The position numbers were made by a program, and so were the translations under genes. The notes below the pieces were generated by a model, which saw only the letters and a program-made list of their open reading frames with translations, ran no database searches and had not been told where the DNA came from. This document shows, piece by piece, positions 22,849 through 35,043 of a stretch of 64,000 nt of DNA. The stretch comes from Pholiota molesta (Eukaryota > Basidiomycota > Agaricomycetes > Agaricales > Strophariaceae): NCBI GenBank assembly GCA_014925825.1, contig JACGCK010000131.1, positions 1-64,000 of the forward strand. Reading direction: 5' to 3'. The first letter of the stretch is position 1. The number at the start of each line of letters is the position of its first letter.

Positions 22849-24591
22849 TCAGCGAGATTTCCTATCCTCCGCGCCGCCCGCCGTAACTGCAGTCACCACC
22901 GCACGAGGCAACCCCGTCATGATCGCACAGTCAGCAATATTCCACTGCGCCCGGTGAAGACTGATCATAAAATCTTGGCGCTGTGCTTTGACTTTATCAT
23001 ACGAGCTCCATACGATGCGTAGCGCATCCACGGTTGCGTCGTCCCCGCTGCTGTTCGCGCAGATCTCGGCAGCTTGTAGCCACGCGGATATCATGTCGTC
23101 ATCCGTATACCCTTCTTTTAGGATGATGTGGATGCGTCTGGATCCGTGGACGGTGGGGGACGCGGATGCCTTTTCCGCGTAGCGCAGGCAGGAAGGGTCG
23201 AACCAGACCATGTATCGCTCCTCGCGGAACAGGTGCAGCAGTGCTGGAGGTATACGGCCGCGCTGGAGAATGTGTGAGAAAGATGAGCCGATGGTACAGT
23301 GGCCTAAAACGCGCCCGGTCGAGGCGTCGCGGATCGTGCTGGGGCTTTCGAAAATCCGCTCGAGGGCGGCGGTCTGCGTGGGGGTAGGACCGACAGGGGA
23401 GGGTGATTTCTGGTATAATGACCATGTGACGTTGAGGCGTTGTCGGTTTAGTGAGCGAAGAACGAGGCCTCGCACGCCAAAGTAGTTGATTGCTAGATGT
23501 AAGCCAACGAGAACGAAAAGAGCGCTGTATGTAGTCAGTGGCGTCGTCAAGTATGGCACGATTAATGTTCCCAACTACCAAAAAAAATAAGTATTGAGGT
23601 GGATGCGTGTTACGACTATTGCCTACCAGCATGCCAAACAGGGCTAGCACTGTTTCTTTGCTGGAATCTTTGGCGTTCAGATCACCGACATCGCCTTTGC
23701 CGTGGATGGGGGTGGCAAAATGCATGGTGATGGACGCCTTAGACCCGCCAGCAGCGATGCCGCATAGCGACTTGAAGACGGCGCTGAGACATAGCGCGGT
23801 AACACGCAGACCGGGGATAGGGACGGCGTTGAGGGCTGGGGAGAATGTGTCGAGGATGACTGCGGTATCGTTTAGCACGTCGGCGAGCAGTCGAAATTTT
23901 TTCGCTTCTGGTGACAGGGAAGAACCGACTAGGTGGGCGGAGAGAATGGCTGAAAAGAGATGTTGGTAGTTTGGGAAAGGAAGAGGAAGGTGATGGGCGT
24001 ACTTGTCAAACGACTGAATACGTCTTGGAGAACCGAGAGAAGGAGGGCTTGGGTGGGCGAAGCGTTCGGGTCTCCCACACCAAAACCTTTTGAATTCCTG
24101 GGGTGTAAGACACAACAAAGACGAAAGAATGGTCTCCACAAACCTTGTAGAATGGCTCTGGAGGATATGAGGCTGGCCAAGGAGTTGCAGAATGCTTGCA
24201 AGGCATTCAGGATTTGATAGCTGGAGCCGGGTATACATCACTCGAGCATCGTGAACTCTTCAGAGATAACGCATACCGAAGATAATCTGGTCAGAAGGTA
24301 TCAATGAGCAAATGTTTCACTTGGTAATGGTATGAGACGCACCTGGGGAGACACTGTTCGGATAATTGACTGGAAGGAACATTCGCGTCATGAGGTCGAC
24401 AAGATATATCCATCCCTTCTGGCCTGCTCTTTGGGTAGAGATGGTCGTTTTAGATGTCTAATTGGTGCGTTTCGGTGAATACGTTATCTTGATACTTCTT
24501 GATCACACACCTCGATACCATGCTCATTGATGTGAATTCGAAAGATGCGGCCTGCGTTATCTCTTTCCTCGATAATCTGCTCATCGACCAT
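22849..24591 (-). CDS. RUS1 family (DUF647) protein, 471 residues
   Basis: Family of membrane-associated proteins first known from the plant root UV-B sensitive mutants; the fungal role is not established. Seven exons on the minus strand: 24511..24591, 24343..24457, 24277..24286, 24144..24220, 24003..24086, 23627..23949 and 22849..23574. They total 1,416 nt with matching phases. Family landmarks occur in order: MFLPVNYPNSVSPDY, LRYQILNALQAFCNSLAS, GFGVGDPNASPTQALLLSVLQ, SPEAKKFRLLADVLNDTA, an AGG-type glycine segment near GIAAGGSKAS, and DLNAKDSSKETVLALFGM. The C-terminal half after VGLHLAINYFGVRGL matches the expected continuation. Exon 3 is only 10 nt but is needed both for frame and for the PDYLxYQ motif. 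The ATG at 24591 is the first after an in-frame stop. Confidence 0.9.
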
Positions 24592-24897
24592 AAGTTTGCG
24601 TGCGGGGCGTTAGAATCTAGATGCTGTTCCAAATAAGTTCAGAAAAGTTAAAAAACTACGTAGTAGAAGTTCTCAACGTTAGCTTGACGAATTACTTTGC
24701 TACGATTCACTTGGTCTGGAAGAGGCTTCAAGTTCATTGTTCAAGTCAAGTTCAAGTCGCTTCGATCTCCGCAGTATTGCCTTCCACGTGACTGACGCGT
24801 TAATTCATGTGACGTGACTCAACGCGACTTGGTTCAAATCTGAGGGTGTCACGTCGTTGCTGTTGTCACAGCGACCCTTTGTTTCTGAATTTGTGGG
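24592..24897. promoter_or_regulatory. Divergent promoter of RUS1-family and RING-RRM genes, with E-box
   Basis: The 306 bp between two divergent start codons hold CACGTG at 24785-24790 and TGACGTGAC at 24810-24818. CACGTG is the expected site of class B bHLH proteins such as the one encoded at 13070. Whether that protein acts here is inference. Confidence 0.5.
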
Positions 24898-27800
24898 ATG
24901 TCGTTTTCAGTCCCAACGTCGCCAGCGATGTCCCGTTCGGCCAAGGCGCAGCCAGTTACGCCCCAGCGTCTCCCTCGCCACCAGCCTCGTTCCCAATCCT
25001 TCTACAGGTCACCCCTCACGCCCTCAACGAGCCCCTACACACCCATGAGCCTCCGTTCGTTCGATTCGACAGGTTCGTCCATCTTGACGACCCCCGACAA
25101 TCTCAACATCAACGTCAAAAAGCGGCTCGCATTCTCCGGCGTGTCACCAGATGTTGTTCGAACGACGGCGGCAAGCCAGGACAAGAGCATTGCAGATATT
25201 GCAGACAACTGGAGATCTCGCGCAAACGAAAACGGCATAAAAGTCGCATTTGAGCCTCAAGATGACTCTAACTACATTGCGGATGATTGTGAGTGTATAT
25301 ATGCGCGATATTTTACGATTTACGGCTCTAAAAAGCGCATATAGCCAGTGATATGTCATTATCCGATGTTGCGAACGACTCGGTCATCATATCTGAGGAT
25401 TGTACGTGTCCTATCTAAAAGTCTGGAGTATTTATTGAATGTGCTAACTAAATCACATAATAGCTCTTCTCGCCGCACCGTCTTTCTCAACACACCGTAG
25501 ACTGCACAGTTTACCCATTTCCAATAGGCCTAGAGCCCAGTCGCATGCATCCGCTCCTCGTTCTCGTGTACATCCTTCCTCACCCGTGATTCCTCGATTA
25601 CCGAACGTCCACCGCAACCGACATCTCCGTTACAACCTCGCCGGACCGTCTCTTCGTTCAACCAGTCTTTGAACTTGATGTCGACACCTCCCCCCAACCG
25701 AACTCTCGCCAGGCAGTTAAAGCTAAAAGGAAGTCTGACAGACCCTGCGCAACCGCGAAGACGTGAGGCCTTTGGAACCGTATGTAAATTTAACCACTTC
25801 TTTCATTCCTTTTTAACCACCGCAACGTCAGGTATCTACTACCCATAACGTAGGCCAGAGGAATGCTAGCATGAATTTGGCCCTAGAGCCCGACACCTCT
25901 CTCGACCTATTTGACATAGACGAGAACGATTTTGAATACGAAAATGAATTCCAGGATTCAGAAATCCAGAATTCCTTCTCTCGTAATTTACAAGCACTCC
26001 AAGCACATTCCTTCGGATACCCGACTTTTGCTCCTCGATATCAGCAAGAGCAATTGGACGCCTTTATTCAGCCTACCTTTGCCGACCCTTTCCAGCACAA
26101 CGCTTTAACCTCTGGACTGCTTAATGGACGTATATTGAACGGTATCGCGGAAAGTGTCGAACATCATTTCCAAGCTACCCGTCAACCACCTCTCCAAAAG
26201 CCTTTTTATGACGAGCTCCATCAAAATGGACATGTGTTTTATCCTTCGGTTCCTCGCCTCCCTCAATACAACCAAGGCATTCCTCACGCTTATCCCGCTC
26301 CTCAATTTATTCCGGTTCCTCAACCTCCCGTCATGTCGTTCCAACCGCCCATCTCCATGCACGCTAAGGCGCCAGCGGACCGATCCTTCTCCTCTCCAGC
26401 ATCCAAGTCCTATACTCAACCACTTGCCCCTGAATTGAATCCGACCGACTGTTCAGTTTGTCTTGCCTCTCATCCCACTACCCTCGCCATTCTTCAGCCA
26501 TGTAGGCACCCCCTTTGCTCCGCCTGCCTGACCAGTGCGTTGAACATTGTCGGCGAAAAGGACATGGAATGTGCCGTGTGCAAGCAGAGCGTTGAAGACT
26601 TCAAGCTTATTATGGGCTCATCGAAAGGCGGCAAAACTGGGGCCGATACTTCTGCTTTGGCGTCTGAGATGCACTCGACTACTGTCGACGGAGTAGAGAA
26701 TGTCGCTAGCGATCTATCGGATGTGGTGGGCAAGTCCTCTATGGACGCCCATTCTCTTCTGGCATCCCGAATGCCTTCGACCATGACAGTGCGAACGATA
26801 GCAATGGAGACCTGGAGAGTGCTTCGAGTTCGGTCTGTTCCTAGGAGATTTGCGCGCCTCGACTCCGAAGCTGGAGCAGCAGATGCAGGAACAGTCTAAC
26901 GGATGGTCTCAAGGTCGTTCTTCGCAAAGGGATTTGCGCAACGGAGAAGACAATGTTGTTTTGAGGATCGACAACGTGCCTTGGGTAAGTTTATTTGTGA
27001 CATGTTGTCGTCTCAACGCACTAACGAAGGTATAGGATATTACGCCGCTTCAAATTACGAAATGGCTCCAGCAGCCTGTGGAGAGGGTCCATGTTCTCTT
27101 GGACGGCAAGGGCAAGACTTTGAGCCATGCATACGTCGAAGTCAGAGATGCTGCCACCGCTGGTGCCATCCTTCGTGGCGAAGCACTTTCTTCTTCTGGA
27201 AAGAAAGAGCGAGGAAGCGTTTTGGGACGTGGAAGACGGGCTCGCGGTGTCACTGTCACTAGGAGTGGTCAGCAAGAACTGATGCGCGATGTATGTTTTC
27301 TTTCTTTTCAACGTTCGTATTTCATTTGGGCTGATATTTTGTTTACTAGCTGTTCCCTCGTTGGCGTGGTACCTTTGACGGCTCTAGGCCCTCCCTCGCT
27401 GGCGTTGAGGGCGATCGAGTCATTGGAGCTTTGGAGGGAGGTCTGTTAACTGAGCATGAGATTTCGGGATTGTTATATCTTATTCGCGAACCTGATGTGC
27501 GTCATTATATTCATTTCATTTTTGCCACTGAGGATGCGTTGCTGATACGTTCTTTCTCGTAGTCGCATTTCCTGAAAGTGCCGTCGCTGCCTTCCATTCG
27601 CTCATCAGCATCTTGAGCAAGTTCCCGACGGACGCGGACAGTCGGTTGTTTTGGTCGGCTAACGTTAGGGATATGCTGTTCGGTGAGTTTCTTTCGTTGT
27701 ATGTCCAGGAAGATTGACTGACCAAGTTATCTCTATTTTCATCGTATAGATGCGACATATAGTGAGTATTGCCTAGATATATCTACCGGCATGTCAAACT

Positions 27801-28280
27801 GATTATCTTGTTTAGATGCCATAAAAGTACTGCTGCCTCGCATCGCTAAGGCGAAGGAAATGCGAAATCTTCCTCGCGTCAGCAAGAAGAGGAGTACACT
27901 ATCGACCTTGCCGTCGATATCTTGCATACTGCTCTTGATTGCAAAGGTGCGAACAATTTGTTTCGCCATTTTGCCAATACTTGCTGACGGTCTTTTCTTT
28001 GGTAGCTTTCACGGTTCAACAAATCCAAGCGTTGATCGACTTGGCTCAAGCCTGCTCCTTGCCGCTACCAGAGCATGACCAGTCGCACATCTCGGATTCC
28101 TCCAGTCTAAGTGGGGATAATAGTGGTTTGAGGACGCCGTCGAGCCAGGATTCCTCAACGATTGTCTTCAAGCAGCACAATCTCGCCGAAGATCGCTCTC
28201 TAGAGAAGATTGCCAAGGAATTCGGCATCGACGCGCATGTTATGCAGGCATTGGCTCAACGGCTGGCGAACCTTTCCTGA
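24898..28280 (+). CDS. RING-finger and RRM protein (several one-base frame breaks)
   Basis: Probable RNA-binding protein with a possible ubiquitin-ligase RING. Proposed exons: 24898..25288, 25345..25401, 25464..25779, 25832..26984, 27036..27290, 27350..27496, 27563..27682, 27750..27761, 27816..27946 and 28006..28280. The N-terminus is Ser/Pro/Arg-rich. A RING-like CxxC...CRHPLCSACL...CAVC lies near 26450-26585. An RRM follows, with VVLRIDNVPW (RNP2-like) and KTLSHAYVEV (RNP1-like), then a conserved helical tail. The reading frame needs one extra base near 25630, 26771 (C run), 26842 (C run), 27592 (T run) and 27854; on either side the protein is convincing. So this is either a true gene with consensus errors or a very young pseudogene. 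Exon 8 is only 12 nt. The 3' end of this gene is copied at 31171-31335. Confidence 0.7.
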
Positions 28281-29041
28281 TCTCTTTCGTGTTTCTCTGG
28301 ACGTCTGTCTTTCCTCCATCACGCCTTCCATCATGAATCTTATGACCAACTCCTTTGGACTCTTATACCGAATTATGCCCCCTCCTGCATCTCCCTTTGC
28401 CTTTCCTTTTGCCCATGCAATCATGCCTTCCTCTGCGCTTTCTCTTTATCCTCAGTTGTCCCTTTCTTGCCATTCACCACGATCCTGCTGTTGCTATCCG
28501 CTGTCGCTTTCCTTGCTATCGCTTTCCAAAAATCCTCAAGCTCTCTGCCATGCCGTTGAAACCTCTCTCCATTGCACTTTGAAAGTCGTTCACAATTCAC
28601 CCACAAGCCTCCTGAAAATGTATATTGTCGTCGTCGTCGCTCTACCCAGTCGTACATTGCTATCCTGCGCTCTTTTCTTCCTTTCCTTTATAAATATTCA
28701 TATTCTTCCCTCGCCGTAATGAATTCCTCCTTCATTCACTCGCTCTGCCCAGTTGAACATGGTTGTTACCTGCCCTCCTCGTGTATGTGTTAGTACTTCG
28801 CTCTACACTCGAGTAGTATAGAATTACATGTGTTATGTATTCGTGGATTTGCCTATCGATTCTCCACATAATTATGACGGTCATCACAAGACTTGCCCTA
28901 AATCTGATTTGAGTCCTTTAGAGTTTTGATCCTAAGCTGTGCGAATGACAACACTGGCCATCCAGCGCCCTCGAAGCTATGTAGTTATGACTGTCCGTCT
29001 TAAAAACAATCATTGCTGCCCTTTCATTCCAACGTCAAACC
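28281..29041. other. 3' flank of the RING-RRM gene and promoter of F-box unit 1
   Basis: Pyrimidine-rich, with a GTC triplet run at 28626-28640. The part from 28626 on is copied at 31336-31800; the first part (about 28115-28625) is missing there. Confidence 0.6.
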
Positions 29042-30890
29042 ATGAATATTATCGTCTCACCGTCCGATCGCGAACCACGTATTCCAGACGCAGTATCAGC
29101 AAAGCTCGAACATGAGGATTCATCAACGTCTACCAACGAATCGCAACCGTCCGATAGCTCACAATGCCCATTCCATGATCTGGATTCCGACGAGCTGTTG
29201 GAAGAGCTTTGGGAGGAGGGAGCCAATAGGGAGTTCAAGATACCTGCTTATTGCCCAAGTATCGAGGTTTGCCGTTTGTTCTATGGCGCTGCGGACACAA
29301 TTCAGCGAGATCGTTTACAGGAAACTATGTCAGGAGCTATGTGCTTTCGAACCTCAGGATCCAGGCGAATTTGGCAAGGCTGAAAGTGGGGTGGAACTTG
29401 GAAGCGCTGTGGGATGCTCTCCCTATTGAGTTGATTATCTCGGTATGAAGCTCTCCCTGACGCTGCTTTCATACACTAACCTTTTCTTAGATTTCGAATT
29501 TCTCCATCCAATAGACCTGTATCATGCAATCCGCGCGACGAAAGGTCTCCGAAGCTTCCTGCTAAACAAGAATTCCATCACTATCTGGAAGGAATCTTTC
29601 CTCAACCATCCCGACATTCCGTTCTACCCTCCCGATGTTTCAGCACCGAAGTGGGCTTCTTTATTATTTGGCCCTGCAACTTGTGATGTTTGTCCATCGT
29701 CCCAGCTCTGCATTTGTTTTGGCATTTATAATCTTGCCCACTGCATTTTAGACTTGCGGCGATGAAAACTGCCTTGTTGACTACATTCTTCGCAAGAGAA
29801 AATGTCATGGTTGCATGGTCGGTGTTGATTTGTTTGAGACTGGTTCGTTTATGCATGCTTTACTCTATGCAGGTCGATTTTTGTTTGGATGACGAGGAAC
29901 TGCTAAATGCAATCCAACCTATAATTGGAGAATTTGCCGAAGACCTAGAGAACCTCTGGAGCGTTGGGAAGAAAATTCAATTTTTCAGTACGACGCATCC
30001 TTTCTGTATATATGCCGTCTTCTGACCAAAACTAACCAGGTCCCTTTCTCTACGGCACTCAAGAAGATCACGATGAATTCGAATCTGACCCTCGATATTC
30101 TCTTGAAGACATCACGGAACGAGCACACGAGATGCGCAAGTTCCTATTGGATATTCGATCTGGCGCTCCGGATGTGGAGACCAATTACCAGACGTTTTTA
30201 AGCATCACTAGGGCAGCTGTCCAGGAACATATGAAGGTCCATTCATCCTTTTCGTACTTTTCAAGCAAGCGAGACGCTGCGAGCAATGGGCACAGAACAT
30301 TTATTCCTTGTGTGAAGGCACTTTCCTTACTTCCGTTTCTGTCTTCTGCGCAAAGTCAGAACTTATTTCTCGTGCTGTTTTCTCCTGTCCATACTGACCT
30401 TTTATAGGCATGAAAAGGCTTGCCTGAGGCGAGGACACGACCCAAGAGATGTGAAACAAGCCCAAAGCACCTTCAGGAGGAGAATGGACCAGTTTAAGTA
30501 CTCTGAGGTCTCGGATCCTGTGTTCAGCGAGTCGAGTGAGTTTCAAAATCGCTTGCTTTGCGTTTGCATCTCCTCAGGCTTTTTAAAAAAATTTATTCCT
30601 TACCATTATCGAAGAACTCCGGAGGTTTCTTCCAGAGTTAGAATCGATACTTCACCAATGCAGAACATCCCGCCTCTTTGTGGACCGCACTTAACGTGTC
30701 GATATCCCGTAGACCTCCCGTTCTCAGTCTCTTTTTTATATATAGACACGGCATCACACCGGTTGAAGGCGTAGATTTTTTCTATTGTCGCCCCGAGATT
30801 TGTGTAACGCGCACTTTCCTTTTCGTCCGGCTAGATGAGAACTCGGATCATTGCTGCTTGTGATGTTGGGCTGCCAGGAAGCGTCGGTTG
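29042..30890 (+). pseudogene. F-box/zinc-finger gene, unit 1 (broken copy)
   Basis: Copy of the gene at 31810. Starts MNIIVSPSDREP, then an acidic Ser/Thr stretch, an intron with acceptor before 29321, the F-box (LWDALPIELIIS, then FLHPIDLYHAIRATKGL) and the CDVC...CLVDY zinc-binding region. Relative to unit 2 it has lost one base before the first donor (CCC to CC), one base at the start of exon 3 (ATCTTC to ATTTC), about 0.9 kb of the 3' half, and has a TGA in the terminal block near 30860 where unit 2 has CGA. These changes should abolish a full-length product, although an N-terminal fragment could still be made. Confidence 0.75.
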
Positions 30891-31125
30891 TAAAAAAAAC
30901 ACCTGACTTGCTTCGCCATATCTTGGATAAGTGAGTAAAGTCTCGAATATGAAGTGAAATGGGTTTATTGACATAGATAATCCCTGAAGGCATGGTATTC
31001 CGTTCGAGGATCTTGTTAAAGGGGTCGACTGGATGAAAGTCGGAGCCGTGGAAGACATTCCTGGATTGAAGGGAAGATACGTGCTGAAGGACTCGTATTA
31101 GCATAATCAGTTTATTCGGCCGCTT

Positions 31126-31809
31126 TTTCGTCGTCGAAGCCAACACAAACCCATGCTCTTCGCGCATTTGTAAAGGTGCGAACAATTCGGTTCGACCTTT
31201 TTCCAATACTTGCTGACGGTCTTTTTCTTTGAAAGCTTTCACGGTTCAACAAATCCAAGCGTTGATCGACTTGGCTCAAGCTTGCTCCTTGCCACTTCCA
31301 GAGCATGACCAGTCGCACATCTCAGATTCCGAAGTCGTCGTCGTCGTCGCTCCTCCAAGTCGTGCATTGCTATCCTGCGCTCCGTTTGTTTTGCTCGAGT
31401 CACCGTAATGAATGCCTCCGTCCATTCACTCGCTCTGCCCATTTGGACATGGTTGTTACCTCCTTGTGCATGTGTCAGTCATCACTCTACACTCGAGTAG
31501 TATAGAATCAAATGTGTATTCGTGGATTTGCCTATCGATTATCCACATAATTATGACGTTCATCACAAGACTTGCCCTAAATCTGATTTGAGTCCTTTTG
31601 GAGTTTTGATCCTAAGCTGTGCGAATGACAACACGCTTGGACCTGGCCGTCCAGCCGCCAGCGCCCTCGGAGTCGGATGTCCCTATGTAATTATGATCAC
31701 CGATGATTTCAACTGATTCACGAGCTTTCAGGAGCATGACGGATCCGTCTTCCAGGTTCAGAGCAACCATTTGATACAGGCCGCTGCCCTTGCATTCCAA
31801 CGTCCAACC
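31126..31809. other. Junction of the duplication and promoter of F-box unit 2
   Basis: 31171-31335 is a copy of the RING-RRM 3' end (intron plus about 105 bp of exon, ending at a SHISDS-like point). It jumps directly to the GTC triplet run that lies 510 bp further on in unit 1. The rest matches 28640-29041. Confidence 0.75.
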
Positions 31810-34790
31810 ATGAATACTATCGTCTCTCCGTCCGACTGGGGACCACTTTTTTCAGACGCAGTATCAGCAGAGCTCGAATATGCGGATTCATCAACGTCTA
31901 CCAACGAATCGCAACCGTCCGATAGCTTACAATGCCCATTCTATGATCTGGATTCCGACGAGCTGTTGGAAGAGCTTTGGGAGGAGGGATTCAATAGGGA
32001 ATTCAAGCCACCTTCCTATTGTCCCAAGGATCGAGGTATGTCGTTTGTTCTATCGGTGCTGCAGATACCATTCAACGGCATCGTTTACAGGAAACTATGT
32101 CAGGAGCTATGTGCTTTCGAACCTTAGGATTCAGGCGAAATCGACAAGGCTGAAAGCGGGGTGGAACATGGAAGCGCTGTGGGATGCTCTCCCTATTGAG
32201 TTGATTATCTCGGTATGAGGCTCTCCTTGACGCTGATTTCATACACTAATCGTTTCTTAGATCTTCGAATTCCTCCATCCAATAGATCTGTATCATGCAA
32301 TCCGCGCGACGAAGGGTCTCCGAAGCTTCCTGCTAAACAAGAATTCCACCACTATTTGGAAGGAATCTTTCCTCAACCATCCCGACATTCCTTTCTACCC
32401 TCCCGATGTTTCAGCGCCGAAGTGGGCTTCTTTGATATTCGGTCCTGCAACTTGTGATGTGTGTCCTTCGTCCCAGCTCTGTATGTGTTTGGCATTCTTA
32501 ATCTTACCCACTGCTCAGACTTGTGATTGCGGAAACTGCCTTGTTGACTACAATCTTCGCAAGAGGAAATGTCATGCCTGCATGGTCAGTGTTGATTTGT
32601 TTGCGACTGGCTCGTTATGCACGCTTTACTCTACGCAGGACGATTTTTATTTCGATGACGAGGAACTGTTAAATGCAATCCAACCTATAATTGGAGAATT
32701 CAAGATCAGCTAGAGAACCTCTGGAGCGTTGGGAAGAAAATTCATTTTTTCAGTACGACGCTTCCTTTCTGTATATATGCCGTCTTCTGACCAAAAATGA
32801 TTAGATCCCTTTCTCTACGGCACCGAGGAAGACCACGATGAATTCGAAACTGACCCTAGATATTCTCTGAAGACATCACGGAACGAGCACACGAGATGCG
32901 CAAGTTCCTATTGAACATTCGATCTGGCGCTCCGGATGCGGAAGTCAATTACCAGACGTTTTTAAGTACACTGGGGCAGCCGTACAGGAACATATGAAGG
33001 TATTCCCCTCTTTCTGGTCCAAATATCACCATTCATCCCTTTCGTATCTTTCAAGCAAGCGAGACGCTGCGAGCAATGGGCACAGAACATTTATTCCTTG
33101 TGTGAAGGCACTTTCCTTACTTCCGTTTCTGCCTTCGCGCAAAGTTAGATTTTATTTTTCATGCTGTTTTCGCCTGTCCATACTGACCTTTTGTAGGCAC
33201 AAAAAGCTTGTCTGAGGCAAGGACATGACCTCAGAGATGTGGACAAGCGCAAAACACCTTAGCTGGAGAATGGACCAGTTTAAGTACTCTGAGGTCTCGG
33301 ATCCTGTGTTTAGCGAGTCGAGTGAGTTTCAATCGCTTGCTCTGCGTTTGCATCTCCTCTGATGTTTATTTATTATTCTTAATCGAAGAACTGCGGAGGT
33401 TTCTTCCAGACTTAGAATCGATACTTCAAGAATGCAGAACATTCCGCCTCTTTGTGGAGCGCTCTGAACGTGTCGATGCGCGGAAAGCATGCATCAGCGC
33501 GTTTTATTTCAAGACCACCAGGGAATCTCTAACTCGCGACCAGCGCCCTATCTGCCTCACCCGGAGAAGCTTTACACGCATCAATTCTTTGCGGATTACA
33601 TCAACGACCCAAAAGAATCAGTGGATGAATTGGATGCGTCTGCTGAACGGGAGGTTTTGCGTTTCATCGAAACGTATGGGCAGAAAAGAAACGTCGATTA
33701 CTCACGGTTCTGCTGGAGACGGGTCTTCTTCCAAGAGAGGCAACCAAGGATTCGAATCCTGATGATTTTCTAGTTCTGGCCGTTGCTGTCTTCGAGTGTT
33801 GCCTAAATTCGGTCTTTGTCGGCTGGGAAGATGCGGGTATTCACATTCAATGTTCGGCCGCAAATACAAATTCTGCGGCAATGTGGATTCTGCAGAATCA
33901 TTCCGCTTCAGCGATACAGGCTACCAGGCCCTCAAGAACTTATCTGAGCTCCTTCACCTTGATCTCCGAGTTGCGCTAGCGAAGGATCTTGACACGATGA
34001 ACAAGCGATTCGTCTGTAAGACGTGTAAATTCCATCGGCAAGCCGGGCTGCACGGCCTTCATGCCATGACCTGGCGGGAATGTGTGAGTGATTCATGCCT
34101 TTTCGATTCGTCATTCGGACTGCTCACCATCTATTATATCAAAACAGCTTACTCACGCAACGAAATTGCGGAGCATGTCACCGGAGGCTCCACGCCACGT
34201 TGTATTTGACTTCTATCCGACGCTCTAACAACGACTATTCTCGCTGTCGAGCGACCCTTTCCACCGTCTGCTGAAGCAAGTTGGGCATGCAAACACTGCC
34301 GTGTTTGGTTCGAGCCTGTAAAGAGGGCAGAAGTGGTCGCACATGTCAAGGCGGTGTAAGTTGTATGTTATCTATGTCAAAGACCTCTCGTTCTCAATCT
34401 TTTTCATTATAGACACGTCATCACACCGGTTGAAGGCGTAGATTTTGTCTACTGTCGCCCCGACATTTATGTAACGCGCACTTTCCTTTTCGTCGGGCTA
34501 GATGAGAACTCGAACCATCGTTGCTTGCGATGTTGGGCTGTCAGGAAGCTTCGGTTATGGAAGAAGACACCTGATTTGCTTCGGCATATCTTTGATAAGT
34601 CAGTAAAGTCTCGAATATGAAGTGAAATGGGTTTATTGACATAGATAATCCCTGAAGGCATGGTGTTCCATCTGAAGATCTTGTTGAAGGGGTCGACTGG
34701 ATGAAAGTCGAAGCCGTGGAAGACAATTCCTGGGTTGAAGGAAAGCTGCGCGCTGAAGGAATTGTAATAGCATAAAGAATCTATTCAACA
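31170..34790 (+). repeat. Tandem segmental duplication, unit 2
   Basis: Second copy of 27948-31125. It lacks about 510 bp near its start (equivalent to 28115-28625) but keeps the full F-box gene body. Homology fades near 34790. Confidence 0.85.
31810..34620 (+). CDS. F-box protein with C-terminal zinc-finger-like motifs
   Basis: Putative SCF adaptor of an Agaricomycete-type F-box family. Exon 1 (31810 to the donor near 32034) and exons 32091..32212 and 32261 onward join in phase. Landmarks: an acidic N-terminus (DLDSDELLEELWEEG), F-box LWDALPIELIIS then FEFLHPIDLYHAIRATKGL, a zinc-binding-like CDVC...CDCGNCLVDYNLRKRKCHAC, a helical middle (EELRRFLPDLESILQ), a FVCKTCKFHRQAG block near 34010, a CxxC...H finger near 34290, and a terminal block ending at TGA 34618-34620 (RRPD-like, then KTPDLLRHIFDK). 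Exact exon borders after 32500 were not resolved and at least one frame change is needed near 32470-32520. It may be functional, but proof is lacking. Confidence 0.6.
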
Positions 34791-35043
34791 AGTTAAAATC
34801 GGGTGGGCATCGCTTATATGACTTCTTCATAAAATTGGCCTTGAATGCCTTGATCGTGTAAAGAAAGTGGCGGCGACTCTGGCGAGGCAACCTACTCGAG
34901 GCCTACATAGGCAAATGTGCCGTGTGACATCAGAGCCCTGCAAGCGTGACTAATGACTGGTTGGCAAGTCTATGGGCGTCCGAATTCCAGCGCTCAACGT
35001 CAACGTTGACGAAATCAACTTGATTCCAACCTTTTTACAAAAT

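Larger units (their letters stand above)
27948..31125 (+). repeat. Tandem segmental duplication, unit 1
   Basis: Matches 31170-34790 in order: the last intron and last exon of the RING-RRM gene, its GTCGTCGTC-containing downstream region, an F-box/zinc-finger gene, and a tail near 30780-31110. Unit 1 lacks about 0.9 kb that unit 2 has (33485-34380). Confidence 0.85.

Noticed and set aside
24780..24850. Possible tRNA from a B-box-like GGTTCAAATC
   Set aside because: No acceptor stem, D arm or anticodon arm can be formed around it.
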